Below are positions 11,401 to 23,929 of a stretch of DNA of 64,000 bases, piece after piece. The DNA lies in contig VYZB01000295.1 of assembly GCA_013397455.1 (NCBI GenBank), forward strand, positions 1,029,700 to 1,093,699, in the 5' to 3' direction. The position numbers were made by a program, and so were the translations under genes. The notes under the pieces were generated by a model, which saw only the letters and a list, made by a program, of their open reading frames with translations, had not been told where the DNA came from and ran no database searches. The first letter of the stretch is position 1. The number at the start of each line of letters is the position of its first letter. This stretch comes from Crotophaga sulcirostris (Eukaryota; Chordata; Aves; Cuculiformes; Crotophagidae).

Positions 11401-14400
11401 CATAGTCTAGAGCTGAGGAGTGAGGACAAAGAATATTACTCTCTGCAGTTCCTGGAAAGGAGGCTGTATTGAGGTGGGTGCTGGTCTCTTCAACCAAGTG
11501 ACAAGCAATAGGACAAGAGGAAATGGCCTCAAGTTGCACCAGGGGAGGTTTAGATTGGATGTCAAGAAAAATTCCTTTATGGAAAGAGTGGTGAAGCACT
11601 GGCAGAGGCTGCCCAGGGCAGTGGTGGAGTCTCCATCCCTGGAGGGTTTCAAGGAACATGTAGAAATGGCACTTAGGGTCATGGTTGAGCAGACACGGTG
11701 GAGATAGGCTGGTGGTTGGACTGGATGATCTTAGAGGGCTTTTCCACCCTCAGTGATTCTATAATAAGCCAATGGGAAGCAGCACAGCCAAGAGAAGCTG
11801 TTACTACAGTACAGGTTTTGGAAGCATCCTAGCAGAAGCAGCAACAAAATTTGGGAAGGGTCTGGAGTAGGAACTAGGGAAAGTGAGATCCAGAGCAGCT
11901 TGGAGATCATAGCCTGGACAGCAAGGCTGCGATGTAATTGAACAAATTGCAGCTGCTTACACATAAAAGCAGTAGAAAGGACAGACAGGCATCAGCACTA
12001 CAGTTCTTGGGAAAGAATGCCAGTCACTGGCCGTAACTCCTGACTTTTAGAGAGCTGATATGGGATTGGCAAGGCTGTGCTGGACAGAAGGGAGTCACCA
12101 CCTCCCCACAGCACAAACACCCCTTGCTGCTTTCGCCTGCTCTCCCTCACTGCTCCAGAATCCACCAACAATCTCCCACTGCATCACCAACCCGCTTACG
12201 CATGAGTGAACTCTTTAGAACTAGTTCTCATTCCCTGCTAGTGAGAGATCACAGAATCACAGAATCAGTGAGGTTAGAAAAGACCCCCCAAGATCATGAA
12301 GTCCAACCATGGACACTCATATAAATGGATTGGATTTTGCTTCTTTCCTCAATTTGCCTTCTAACACTCTGGCACCTCTATGAATCCAGGTCTGCCAGAC
12401 TCTCACTGATTCTCCACTGCACACGGAGATCTGCCTGGTTCCTGGGTTCTGATGCTCCAACTGCCTGAGATCTCAGGAAGCTACGCTGCTCAGGCCAGGC
12501 TGTTCAGATGAAGGACACGCACTCCGAGTGAAAATGTAAAACCCTAAACAAAACCAGGGTAGCCACAAGGCATTCTGATGTATAAGTGCATCTACTGTAA
12601 GTAACGTACTTTAAAATAGTCAGGAGAGTGAATGAATGGAACCACCTCCCAAGCTGCTGAAATATTTCGGTAGCAAACACACACACAAGGCTGGTGGAGA
12701 CACAGACACAGACCAAGGGCGCCTGTAAGCAGGAGGCAATTAGATCCTTTTGATCTCTACACCTCAGGGAAGAAGGAGAGGGGAATAAGTGTTAGATGGA
12801 GCTTGAACTGGAACTCAAATAGCTGGCTACCAGGGAGAAGAGACCAACCCCCACCACGCTACAATGTCCTTTTATGGAGTTGTAGAGAGCAATGAGGTCT
12901 CCCCTCAGTCTCCTCCAGACTAAGCAACCCCAGGTCCCCCAGCCACTCCTCATAAGGCTGGTGCTCTAAACCCCTCCCAAGCTGTTCTGCCCTTCTCTGG
13001 ATGCACTGCAGCCCCTCAGTGTCCTTCTTGGAGTGAGGGGCCCAAAACTGAACCCAGCATTCGAGGTGCAGCCTCACTAGTGCCGAGTGCAGGGGGACAA
13101 TCCCTTCCCTGCTCCAGCTGGCCACACTATTCCTGATGCAGGCGAGGATGCTGTTGGCCTTGTGCTCAAAGTAACCACACTGGTAAAGAGGAACCAAAAG
13201 AGACAATGAGGTCTCTCCAAGTGTATTTAATTCAATATTGTTCTCTCTTCCCTTCTGCAGACCCTAAGAAGATAGATTTCCTTTAACACCGAAATTCCAT
13301 CCTCCTGCGAATGCAGCAAGTAACCCAGCCTCTCTAAAGAAACTTTCTAGAGACCCACTGCAACCAGCTCTCAGCCAGAGAATCCCCACTGTCAAAAGTA
13401 TATTAGAAAGAATTCCATAAGAATGGCATTGAAGACTTTGGGCTGAGCAAGGAACAGCCTTGTTTTTCACTTGGAAGAGAGTGAGTGAGATTGTGTGAAG
13501 ATCTTGTCATCCAGTTTGTGTTCTCACTGTGCTGCTTGCTGCTCAGGGAAAAGGTCATTTAAAAACACTCCTGTTTCAGCACAAAAAGGTTCAGCGAAAA
13601 CCAGGTCTTTCCTTAAGAGCTGTTTTTCAACTCTGCTGAGAGTCAATGTGTCTTACCAGACATGCAAAGCACACTGGTAAATTTAGGTTGTCATAGAAAA
13701 AGATTTAAATAACAGTAGCCTGTGCCTCCTTACCTGTGACGTCCTGGGTCGAGTGGTGCTGTTGGGAGGGACAGTGCTGGGGTGGTTGCAGGGCTGGCCC
13801 TCCAGCCAGGAAATCTTTAGGGGATTATTTGTCAGGCCAACTTCATTCTTCACAGCCATCTCCTGCCAATGAAAATATCCACCAATCACCAGCGGAACGT
13901 CAGACTCCAATCTCTCATTGGTCAGCAGCAACCATACTGGAATCCCCAATATAAGAAGGATATGGAGCTGTTGGAATGGGTCCAGAGGAGGCCAAGAGAG
14001 ATGATCTGAGGGCTGGAGCACCTCCTGTATGAGGACAGGAATTCGGGTTGCTCAACCTGGAGAAGAGAAGGCTGTGGGGAGATCTTAGAGCAGCCTCCCA
14101 GTACTGAAAGGGGCTCCAGAAAAGCTGGGGAGGGGCTCTTGATCAGGGACTGCGGGGGACAGGATGAGGGGGAAGGGTTTTGAGCTGCAAGAGGGGAGAT
14201 TGAGATGAGATCTTAGGGAGAAATGTTTTCCTGTGTCGGTAGTGAGGCCCTGGCCCACCTTGCCTAGAGAAGTGGTGGCTGTCCCATCCCTGGACGTGTT
14301 CAAGGCCAGGCTGGATGGGGCAGTTTGATTCTATAAAGGTTTCCCATCTCAGCCTGGCATGGGAGGCCAAGCAGAGCACAAACAATGAGGATTTCAGTGC

Positions 14401-17400
14401 TGCTCCACATGAGAAGCACCCTCTAAGGTCCTAGTCTGCATCAAACAGAGGCAGAACATCCCTGCCAGTGCTTTTGATAAACAGGTCACAGACAGTTCTG
14501 AGGGTTATTTGATTATTGGATATAGGAGTGAAAGATTGGGTGATGAGGAATAGAGACTCTTGCATAGTGTGAGTTCAGGTTGATGGAACCACTACCATTA
14601 AGGGCAACCAATGATTTGTTTCCACTGCCACATGAATTACTGTAACTCACAGTGAGTCAGGACAGTTTAATTTCTTTAAACTGCAAACGCCTGCTATACC
14701 CTCTAAAGCTCATTAGGGTCATTAAGCCCATCTCCACAACGGGTAATTCACCTTCAGTGAGAGTTGATTAAACAGCTCAGTGCCTGCTCTTTAAAGCAGT
14801 GTCTCTTTCCTCAGCCTTTTACCTGGTCAGTTTATGTGCCTGATCTGCTCTGGGTTTGCGCCTCCAGCTTTGCCACTCCCTTCATGCATCGAGACTCTCA
14901 TTACCCTTCTCCACTGCCTTAATGACAGGGCAGTGTCTCGAGGCCATCAGGCTGCTCATCCTTCCCTTCTGTAACCCCCTTCTTGTCCACTCCCCACACC
15001 TGGGGTCTCTGCCAGACTTACAGCAGCCTTAACTGTAGCAAATTCCACGATTGCGCTCCCGGTCTTCCTACTCGAGATCACCAAATTGAGCACATCGCCG
15101 TACTGGTAAGACAAAGGCAGAAAGAAACATTAATTACAGACCCAGAGGAGAAGTTCCTCTATGGAACCAATATGGAGAAAATGCGTTTTCACAGACACGA
15201 GGCTTGAGCTGTCACCCTTTCTGTCTCATGTGCAGCTTCCACTGATCCCAACCTGTCATAATTTCTGTCCCTCCAGGAAACAATTCCAGGGAGGCATAGA
15301 GCAATAGTTTGCTTCCAGCAAGCCCCAGCGCAAGAGGGCTGTGCAGCTCAGAGTCAGAGCTATGGGAGATGCTTCCATGAGGGGGAAATAAAGACCACAT
15401 ACTGGGATTAATCAGATTAGAGGCTTCTCTGTCCCTGTCTCTGAACTCCCACAGCAAGTAATGGGCTTTAAGTGAAGGCAAAAGTGCACCAGAACCACAC
15501 AGCCAGCTAAGTTTTATACAGGGCGTGAACCATTCCGTGGGGAGAGCCTGCAGTTGCTCTGTTGGAGCAGGAGTTCCTGCTGGGAATGAGACAGAGCTGC
15601 TGGCTGGGGAACAGCAGACAGCTAATGGATCTCTGAAAATGGCATGAGTGAGAAAGCCGAACAAGAGAGAAGAAAAGAGCCACTCCAGTTTATAGGTGGC
15701 TTCCCAGAATTCACTACCCTTCCTTACACCACCGAGAGCAGGGGAAGATCAAGAGAGGGAAAGGAGTCAGACAGGACCTTCTGCAGGATCCGCAGCAGAA
15801 CGTCTTTGGAATATCCCCCTCTCGTCTCGTCTTCTTTGCCGCATTTCCATTTTAGCTGTGAAATAAACACAAGTTAATTTTGTCCATTTGAATATGCTGC
15901 CATGCTCAATGCAGCTCCTGTCACCTGCATAAGAACCAAGTTCACTCTTTACTCCCAGAATTACCAAGACAGGGATTACAATGCCAGACTGTGCAAATGG
16001 AAGGAATTACTTGAGGAACAGGGAGAAACACTGCTCACTGAGATAAAAAAAGATAACACTTGAAAGCTCACTAATGGCTCTATCAGGGTAATAAGCAGAT
16101 GTTTCCCCATGCCTAAAGCAGAGACAACTCAATTTCAGGCTAAAAAATCCAGACCAGACAGTAGGTAGGAGGGTGAGAGAGGAAGGGTATTTTAAAGGCA
16201 GTGACAGGAGCTGTTCTCATGCAGGATACACATTCAATAGGGGAACTTTACCTCCGCTGAGCAAGGGCACAAGCCAGTTCAGCAGAGCCAAGTGTCCCTC
16301 CTGTTTTCCAAAGCTGCACAATGTTCTATCAGTCATCACCAAACCCCAGCTTTATAAGGAATTCTTACTTTGAGTTTGGGAGTTACTTTGCCTCCTGCTC
16401 CGTTTCTTTCTTGCGTGCCTAAAGAGGGGAAAGGAGAAAGATAAAAAGGACATGGGTGAAAACTCCTTGGCTAAAGAGCATTTAGCACAAAATTCAGCCT
16501 GAAAACGCACGCATGGCAACAGTAAACACGTCTGGATTTCCAGACCATTCAGGCCCAAAAGTCTTGTGCAATGCTACCATCAGGAACTGCAGAACAGGCT
16601 GAACACTGGATGTCAGCATTGTTCACTCCTGTGATGCCCAAACTCGCCATGATCAAGGCTATAAACAGCGAAGTGAAAATACAGGCAGGAGCCTTGTTAG
16701 AGATTGGGACATTCCTCTCTGCTGGAGGGTTGTGCTGGTGGGAACAAGTGTGGATAAATAAAAGGCAGACTAAAAACCAAAGGCTAGCATAGCCTAAGAA
16801 CTTAAAGTGGCTCTGCAATTAAATACTTTACAGTTATGTGCTCTCATTGTGAGGATCTCAAAGCGTTTCACACCAATAGATGCTCAGCATCCTCCCCAGT
16901 TCCTGATAAGTGAAATCAAGAAAGGTTGGGGCAGGCTGAAGGACTGACAGTCATACAGAAAGACCCTGCTGGCCCCAAAAAGGGTTTCTGCGTCTGGATC
17001 TCTGGTGTTATTTAATTCATTAAATCAATATATTTCCTTAAACCTCATCCAGAATGAAAGGGGTAGGAAGCAAGAGATGATAAATTCTCCCATTGAACTG
17101 AAAACTTGAACAGCACTCATTAGTTTTGAAAAGAACAGAACTTTCTGAAACACAAAACTGTATTTCAAGCCCACCCAGATACAAAATATTAGAAAAAGCA
17201 TTAACTATAGAAATGTGTGGATGGGAGTGAGGTTCAGGAATACCAAGGGTTCTGGGACAACCTCAACCCCTCCTGTACGCAGGAGACTAACGACAGCTAC
17301 AGAACAGCCCAGGAGAACGAGGGAGACAACTTCAAAGGTTGCAACTGTTTGTACGGCAGCACGGAATGCAGAAGTTTTCCAGTTCAGTTTGTGCTTGTTT

Positions 17401-20400
17401 CCTGACAGGTTTGTTGCTGGTCTTTGTACAAACCTGGGATGAAGAATGTGTATGCCCAAGGAACAGGAGAATTGAGTTCCAGAAGTTAAAGCCTCAGCAC
17501 TCACAGTCTAAACAAGACTTTACTCTCCACACTGAGTCTCTTTGGGGTGACTGGCACTGAGAACTTTCAAGGGACACAAGAAGCAGTAACCCAGTGACAA
17601 CTATTATTCTTTGTAAACTTGAACCATTCCCTGTTTTGAGGCTGCAACACTGACAGTTTTAGCTGTGACAGGTGAGCAGGACTTCAGGCTCCCTCCAGCA
17701 TAACTTTGGGGCTCCTCATCAGACCATCTCTACAGTACAAGCTGAGACTTAGATGAGATCTTGGAAAGAAATGTTTTCCTGGGAGGGCGGGGAGGCCTTG
17801 GCCCAAGTTGCCCAGAGAAGTGGTGGCTGCCCCATCCCTGGAGGTGTTGAAGGCCAGGTTGGGTGGGGTTTGGAGCACCCTGATCCAGTGGGGGATGTCC
17901 CTGCCCATGGCAGGGGGGTGGAACTGGCCGGGCTTTGAGGTCCCTTCCAACCCAAACCGTTCCATGATTCTATGAATTCCATCCGATGCTTTAGGATGTT
18001 TACTGAAAAGGAGCAGCAGCGAGGTGTCAAAGAGCTGCATGCCACATCTCAAGACAGTAGCCCCACAGAAACACCAGTCTTTCAACTTATCCTTAACTGA
18101 TCCCTAAGTAGGATCCTATCTGTGGTGATGTGACCAAGCCAGAAGGTGGCACCTGTACGTGAGCTCTGAGTCCCACCTGGTGTGGCTGAGGCCTCCAACC
18201 TCATCTGTTCTCACCTTGGATGTGCTGCTCTCTTTCAAGACGGATCTGTTCTCGGATCTGTTCTCGGATGAGCCTCTGTTGCTCCTCAAGCTGGCGGGAA
18301 CCTTCTTCACGCAGGCGTATTATCTGCGGCAGAGGTAAGAGCATGGATACCTGAGGGCACAATTCCATGGCTGGTGCATGCCAGCTAAAGGCTGCCAAGG
18401 AGACCTTTTGTCCTACGCCCTGGAGCAACCCTCCTGCTGATTTCCCTCTAACAGCTCCAGTGCTCATAAAACTGGACCCCAGGTGATCCTAGTGGCATAG
18501 CTCCCATCACCCAGCACAAAACCATCCAGCTGTTGTTATTGTTTGCTCTGCAATGGAAAAGGGCAGATAAAAAATCAAATCCTGGGATTGACACATTTGC
18601 TGAACTGTCACAAGACCCCTTCTGTGTGCCTCTCTTTCAGAGCCCATTAATCCAAGGGCTGAAGGACTGCTTTAGATAGCCTGCATCCCATCACAGGGTT
18701 TTCATCATAATTGTAAAGAGTTTCAGCAAGTCTTCTCAAAAGAAGCAGAGAAATCTAAGAATTTATCATTACTTCTTGTTCCAATGATCTCGTTAACCCG
18801 ATCTCCTCCTCTTCACTCTCATGGGCCTGGGCTTCTCGTTCTCTGGCTTCAAGATCTGCAGAGAAAGAAACAAAACTGAAACAATCCAAGGTGAATTTTC
18901 ACTGCTGAGCAGAGGTGGATGAAAAGGGCACACACTTGGCTGCTCCTGCACCAGTTTCAAAGCACAGTCCTGACACCTCTGTCCAGGTACATCAATGCAT
19001 CAGCAGTCTTAACAGTCACCAATATCCAGACTCCCTTCCCATGCAGGACCATCCCAGCTATCTTGGTGGGAGGAGGTTACAGATGGCTACAACCTTGTAC
19101 AGGGCACAAAAAGCCTGCACCCATCGCACATGCACAGTGGCTAAATTAGTGGTAGGAGAAATGCGAACACTCAGCTAAAGGACACTTCAAGACAAGAGAA
19201 AATTAGGTTCTAGTTTTATTACCGAGCTTGACTTTCTTTCGCTTCTCATCAAGTTTCCGTGTCCTTTCTGCCGCTTGTTTCTTTGCCTTTCGCACTTTGT
19301 CATATGCCGCCTGCCAAAGAACCAACACAAGTGTCAAACTACATAAAGCAAAGGAGATAAAATAGAAAGCAGTGAATAAAGGTGAGATCAGATATTAAAG
19401 CACTGTCAGCAGAGATGAGGCATTTTCTGCTTCTTGCTAGCATTCCTTCTAAAAGGGTTGGAAGTAAAGCGTAAATGAGCACAAATCCTCCCATATTACG
19501 TGTACAATGGTAGCACAGGAAAGCACTGCTCTTGTTTTATAAACTAGAAAAGCTGGTGTTTATCTTCCTGCAAAGGAAGGGTTTGCCAAACACTTCTTCC
19601 TTTTAAAATGTAGAAGCCAACAAGTTCTCGGATGCCAAAAGTTTAATTGCCCCTTGGATGGGAGAATAAAAGCTGCCAATATTTGAAACGAGGAGAGTTA
19701 TTTCATGTTTTGAAACCTTATCAGCTGAAATTGTAACACGCCTTTTCTCCTGAGTTTATCTGGATAGAGTTGCTTGCTCAGTCTTATTTTGTTTTCACTC
19801 TTTCTCTCCAATGTCCAGATCAGTTCCAGGCCTTGAGCAGTAGGCACTCAGGCAGTTCCTCACAGCAGGAACAGAGCCCAGGCCACCTCTGGCAGCCCAC
19901 AAAGCTCCTGCACCAACAGAGAGGCTACTGCAGGACAGAGATGGTGACTGTGATTCAGCTCTTCTGCTTACATGTCCCTTTGCCCCATGGAAACAAAGGC
20001 TATGAGCCTCAGTGATCACATCTAGACCTTATTTATTTGACAAACCTTGACTTCAAGGAGACTGCAAATGCATTCTGTTGTCACAGGAATTTAACGTGTC
20101 CTGAATCTGTGGTGGTTATGCTTTAGTTTTTTAAACAAGATTTGCCCCATTATCTCACTCTAGCCGTAAACGGACAGAGCTACTCTCAGCACATAAAATC
20201 ATAGAGAGAACATGCACCCCACTTCTTGTTTGGCACGTAAAATTTGATTTCATGGAGAACTACAAGGAATAACAGGTGAGACTTGCACTCTGCAATCAGA
20301 GAAGAGCGCAGGACAGACAAGGGAGAGTTTCCAGCACTTCTCCAGCATGCTGGCAGAGAGAAATACCCCAGAATCCCATCACCGAGGGACGCGGATCCTT

Positions 20401-23286
20401 ACCCTCGCTGCTCCATCTATCAGCACGGCCAAGGCCTGAGACAGCTGGTGGAAGACTTCCGCTGGGAATTAGAAGAGAAAAGTGTAAGATGCGGAAAACC
20501 ACGCCAGCAGCCTGGAGAAAAACCAGAAAAGACAGTCCCTTATGGAAGAGACCTGCAGGACGTTAGAAAGAAGAATCATCTTTCCAAAGCATTTACAAGC
20601 CAACCTAGAGCCAGGATCTCCTCCCCTCAAGTCACACTTGCTAGACAAACTTCAGTATAAAGTAAGAAACAAAACCAGGGACCGTTTCACTTTAACAGAA
20701 ACCTTGAAAACATAAACTCAACAGAACAGGAATGTATCACTCAGCCGGAAATACATGGTCACAAACAAATTTTCTCTTTCATACTAGCAGTTTTTCAGTG
20801 TGAGGTTCAAACTTTGCATTTTACAGCAATATTTATGACCCTCAGCCTGGAAGATTATATGTGTAAGTTGGAAACACACACTTCAAATCACTTCTCAACC
20901 CTCCGCAGATATCAAAGCCCTCAGCTTTCCTCTCATTGCTGCCAAAACCTTGGTTTTTTCGGGTGGAAAAGTACTCTCTGTACTACAGTTATAAATTTCC
21001 AGTCTTTAGGACCACAGCCTATCAAAGTGGAAAAGGAAAGACACAGGATGGTGCTTATGTTGAGGTGTCCCGATGAGCAGCACCCTTCTACTTACCGCTG
21101 CCACTCACTGCTATCCCCAACCACAGGACTCAAAACAGAGGAGCTGCGGAAGCCAGACACTGCTAACTCAGTTCCAGAGAGTCAGGGTCTTGTCTCTAAC
21201 AGACAAAACCAGGCATTGCCCATAGATAATGCGATTTATAAGCTTGCTGCTGACGTTTCGGCTCTCAGAGGTATGAACTAAAAAAACCACCAGGGACAGC
21301 ATGGCCAGTGACTCAGGATTCAAGAACCTTGTGGGAAGATTTAGAGAGGTGCAAATATAATGTCAGCACTGACCTAACACTGATGGTTCTAAACCAAACA
21401 TGCAAGTGTTCAATCTTAAAAACCAGAGCTCTCTAACAGTGGTGATATCAACTCTTAGTCCTGCATACACAAACTTCCTGTGACACCCACGCAGGCATTC
21501 CCTTAATTCAAGCAAAGACAGACCCGGAGGTAAGCAGAGCCACTTCCAGGAGTGAAAACAAACATGGAGAGCTGCCTGCACCTGCACAGCCCCATTGTAC
21601 CTGCTCTGGGATTGTCTGGGTTCTTATCCGGGTGGCAAGTCAGGGCCTTCTGCCGGAACGCTGTCTTCACCTGCAAGAATCAGAACTGAGGTTCACTGGT
21701 TGGTGCCATTTAATCTATGTCGAGAAAAGAAACTCAGGGGAAAAAAAACACTGCAGAAACAAAAAAGGGAGTGTTCAGAGGGTTTATTTTGCTATCTGTT
21801 TCGCTTAACTTAAGCCACACCTCCCTGTTGTATGAAGGCAGTTGTGGTTGGACCAGAATTAATTTCACAACACAGGCATGGCAGAAAATAAAGACCATTT
21901 TTGGAATGCCCATTAGCCCCTCACACTGAAAGATGAGGCAAGAGATCTCTGAGGAGCTCAGTTTTCAGCCTCCACGCAATCACCCTTTCCAAACTGTCCG
22001 TTCCAATCACACAGTACTGCCAGGATAAAGCATTTGAGACCAGGACGCTGAGCACCCACATTTTGGATGAGTCTAAGCTCTTCAAAACCAGAAGTGTTCC
22101 TTCTGGGTGTGTTGTGTTACAGGAGGCAAATCTCATGATGATCAAAGCCAGGGCTGGTTCAGCGAGGCAGTTTTCCAGTCAGGAGGATACCATGTTCCTT
22201 GCAGCTGTAACTTTGGCACAGAGAAAGCACCGTTCACTGAGCACCTTGGGGAGCTGAAGAATTTTTGACCAAGGACTCCCTGCAGTGCTTCAAAAAAAGA
22301 GTGGCAGCTTTCTGAGCTAAGTCACTTTTAACAGCCTGTGTTCCCTTTGGCAGGGACACACTTGCATACATGGAAGGAAAGGAAGAAAAGCAGCTCTGTT
22401 CCATTCCCAAGCAGCTCCCTGCCAGGAGTAGAATAAGTGGTGGCCTGGCACCACCATGTGGACAAAGCTTTCAGAAGAGAAATGTGCAGCTAAAGCCTTG
22501 CTGACTGATGCGATCTCCTGCCTAGGATTCCAGTTGGAGAGATGAAAGTGTCATCCCCGTGCATCAGTCACAACTTGTACAACAACCGTGGCAAGTTCAG
22601 ATGAGACTTTTCTTAACAGGGAATTTAATTTATTTTAACAGAATCACTGAATGGTTTGGGTTGGAAGGGATCTCAAAGCCCAACCAGTTCCATCCCCCTG
22701 CCACGGGCAGGGACACCTCCCACTGGATCAGAGGGCTCCAAGCCCCATCCAACCTGGCCTTGAACACCTCCAGGGATGGGGCAGCCAACACTTCTCTGGG
22801 CAGCCTGGGCCAGGGCCTCCCCACCCTCACAGGAAAACATTTCTCCCTAAGATCTCATCTCAATCTCCCCTCTTTCAGTTTCAAACCGTTCCCCCTCATC
22901 CTGTCCCTGCCCCCTGCTCCTGCTGGCCACCCCATGGCTGATCGAAGCCAGGACGCCGTTGGCCTTCACGGGCACCTGGGCCACTGCTGGGTTCTGTTCA
23001 GCCGCTGGAACCGGCGCCCCCAGGGCCCTCTCAGCCACCTTTATGGCCGCTCGGGAGCAACGACCGCTCAGCTCGATACTGGGAGGCAGCAACGCAGCCC
23101 CAGCCCTGAGGAAGCGGTGGGATCCGCGCTGGATGTGCTGAGGGACAAGAGGGGCCCCACTCCGACTTCCCCGCAGCCCCGTGAGGGCTCTCAGCCCGCA
23201 GCCCCGACCTCCTTCTCCGTCGCCTTCTCGCTGACGCCCAGCAGCCCGTACAGGTCCAGCTCCAGCAGGTCCTTGCCCACCGCCAT
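5490..23286 (-). CDS. DNAJC17: DnaJ homolog subfamily C member 17 (J domain plus RRM)
   Basis: Eleven coding exons, 5' to 3': 23209-23286, 21601-21670, 20403-20461, 19223-19310, 18773-18855, 18215-18323, 16369-16418, 15778-15855, 15022-15102, 13734-13862, 5490-5612. All have AG/GT borders; total 948 nt, 315 residues (human 304). The J domain is at about residues 9-76 with the Hsp70-activating HPD at 39-41. A charged coiled coil follows at about 75-160, then an RRM at about 185-262 ([18 protein letters not shown] ... [10 protein letters not shown]). The conserved tail contains [26 protein letters not shown]17 is a nuclear Hsp40 co-chaperone linked to splicing. Odd points: exon 6 has a 12-bp tandem duplication, and the donors of exons 1 (gtcggg) and 8 (gtcctg) are weak. 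The ATG lies in AAGATGGCGG, a YY1-like site. The last intron, 8.1 kb, hosts C15orf62. Confidence 0.95.
6492..7310 (-). mobile_element. CR1 LINE fragment with reverse-transcriptase C-terminal coding remnant
   Basis: The 3' end is at 6492 (tcatagaatcatggaatgg). Going 5', the minus strand still encodes pieces of CR1 ORF2, including [19 protein letters not shown] near 7190-7260, a well-known segment of CR1 polymerase. It is broken by stops and 5' truncated, so it is not active. Confidence 0.9.
8752..9273 (+). CDS. C15orf62: C15orf62 homologue, single-exon gene nested in a DNAJC17 intron
   Basis: One open frame of 173 residues from ATG 8752 to TGA 9271-9273, antisense to DNAJC17 in its last intron, as I recall for human. 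The N-terminus [20 protein letters not shown] is basic and matches the human start METWRKGSF...; the human protein is annotated as mitochondrial by prediction. Residues 75-92 hold a proline-rich stretch, PPKPPRLY, followed by SSSCPNI. The C-terminus carries the conserved [19 protein letters not shown] at 142-160. A pyrimidine tract ending in cag sits just before the ATG (to 8750), so an upstream non-coding exon is likely. Function is unknown. The C-terminal motif resembles the last conserved block of the CDC42EP/BORG family, but no CRIB motif is seen. Confidence 0.88.
   Translation: MDTWRRGSIKSTTFFRRFSLRRHKKLGNQVIILNQNSHTLDSDGQCQKRECLRDLKDKSDYLSCQSEQNLAKAQAPPKPPRLYLDSSSCPNIIDRTDSHSDISFSGAAHQYHKATQTQFHKDQATDCGTSELGSQNGSDLSDPFLSFKVDLGLSLLEDVLQTLRKQNPRDYAI
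9974..9979 (+). promoter_or_regulatory. Probable C15orf62 poly(A) signal
   Basis: AATAAA, 701 bases past the C15orf62 stop, followed at once by a T/G-rich stretch (gtttctgtgactggaagtg). It is the first good signal on this strand after the gene. Confidence 0.6.
11431..11767 (+). mobile_element. CR1 LINE, second subfamily, 5' truncated
   Basis: Carries the 'cctcaagttgcaccagggga' block and 'ggactggatgatcttagagg' tail. This 3' UTR differs from that of the 'gtttgggttggaagg' copies, so it marks another CR1 subfamily. Confidence 0.92.
12251..12312 (-). mobile_element. CR1 3' end fragment
   Basis: Reverse tail acagaatcacagaatcagtg followed by a 'gatcatgaagtccaaccatg' block; 5' part lost. Confidence 0.75.
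12877..13190 (-). mobile_element. CR1 ORF2 C-terminal fragment
   Basis: The minus strand encodes [20 protein letters not shown] and [20 protein letters not shown], typical of the end of CR1 ORF2. The 3' UTR is missing, which is unusual for CR1 and implies a later deletion. Confidence 0.88.
13947..14336 (+). mobile_element. CR1 LINE, truncated at both ends
   Basis: Plus orientation from 'ggaatccccaatataagaag' to 'ggctggatggggcagtttga'. It lies 85 bases upstream, in DNAJC17 direction, of exon 10 and may sit near that exon's branch point. Confidence 0.9.
17738..17980 (+). mobile_element. CR1 3' end fragment
   Basis: Plus orientation, from 'agatgagatcttggaaagaa' to the ccatgattctatgaatt tail, about 235 bases from DNAJC17 exon 6. 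Confidence 0.92.
22638..23140 (-). mobile_element. CR1 LINE fragment(s) beside DNAJC17 exon 1
   Basis: A minus-oriented 3' end at 22638-22920 runs straight into a piece of CR1 ORF2 ([19 protein letters not shown] on the minus strand, about 22920-23000), with decayed sequence up to about 23140. The element ends only about 70 bases from the exon 1 donor, inside the GC-rich promoter region. Confidence 0.85.
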
Positions 23287-23530
23287 CTTGGTGCGCTACG
23301 ACTTCCGGTTCTCGCCCGCCGCGGGGCACACTGGGAAATGCAGCTCCCGCCCAACGTCACCACCGCTCCCACCACGGCATTTGGACTACAAGTCCCAGGA
23401 TGCAACGCGACGACACGGACCCGCGTCGTGGCGCGGCGCATTCTGGGAGTTGTAGTCCCCAGAGGCTTCCAGCCCACTGCGCAGGGATTACTACTCCCGT
23501 CGGGCCTTGTGTCGCCACAGGGGCGGGATT
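23287..23530 (-). promoter_or_regulatory. DNAJC17 promoter with inverted ZNF143-type elements
   Basis: GC-rich sequence upstream of the DNAJC17 start. ACTACAAGTCCCAGGATGC at 23385-23403 (+) and its counterpart at 23438-23456 (reads ACTACAACTCCCAGAATGC on the minus strand) fit the known ZNF143/SBF element and face each other 34 bases apart. An ETS-like CTTCCGG lies near 23302. There is no TATA box. This layout is typical of divergent promoters, but no plus-strand gene is seen here. Confidence 0.75.
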
Positions 23531-23540
23531 CGCGCGCGGC

Positions 23541-23929
23541 TTTTGGTGGGATTTGAATGGCGAGATGGGGGGGTGGAAGAGAAGGGAAAAGGTTCCAGAA
23601 CAAACCCTCACGATTCAAGCAGGAAAAAAAGAAAACGCTCACGATCCAAGGAGGAGCTGCTGTATGAAAAAAAAAAAAAGGAATATTCCTATTTAAGCTA
23701 AAAAAGAGTTCAGTTTCACCTCAGCAACTGCATTTTTTGAAAGTCAGACAGAAAGTCCCTTACATCGTGGTGGTGTTTCATTACACTGCGTTATGTTGCA
23801 TCTTATACTGTTACATTTAATTATATTATGTATACTTATCTTCCTTTTCAAACAGTGTTTTTCCCACACACTGTTGTCTGAGAAACGGTAACACCTTGTG
23901 TTCAGTGTGGTTTTTATAAAGTAGCAGCT
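23541..23929. other. Gene-free spacer between DNAJC17 promoter and RPUSD2 3' end
   Basis: A/T-rich unique sequence with an A-run near 23666-23680. No exon or repeat recognised. Confidence 0.5.

Noticed and set aside
22559..23455. 298-residue plus-strand open frame
   Set aside because: It runs through an antisense CR1 and the GC-rich DNAJC17 promoter and covers exon 1 on the opposite strand; no domain.
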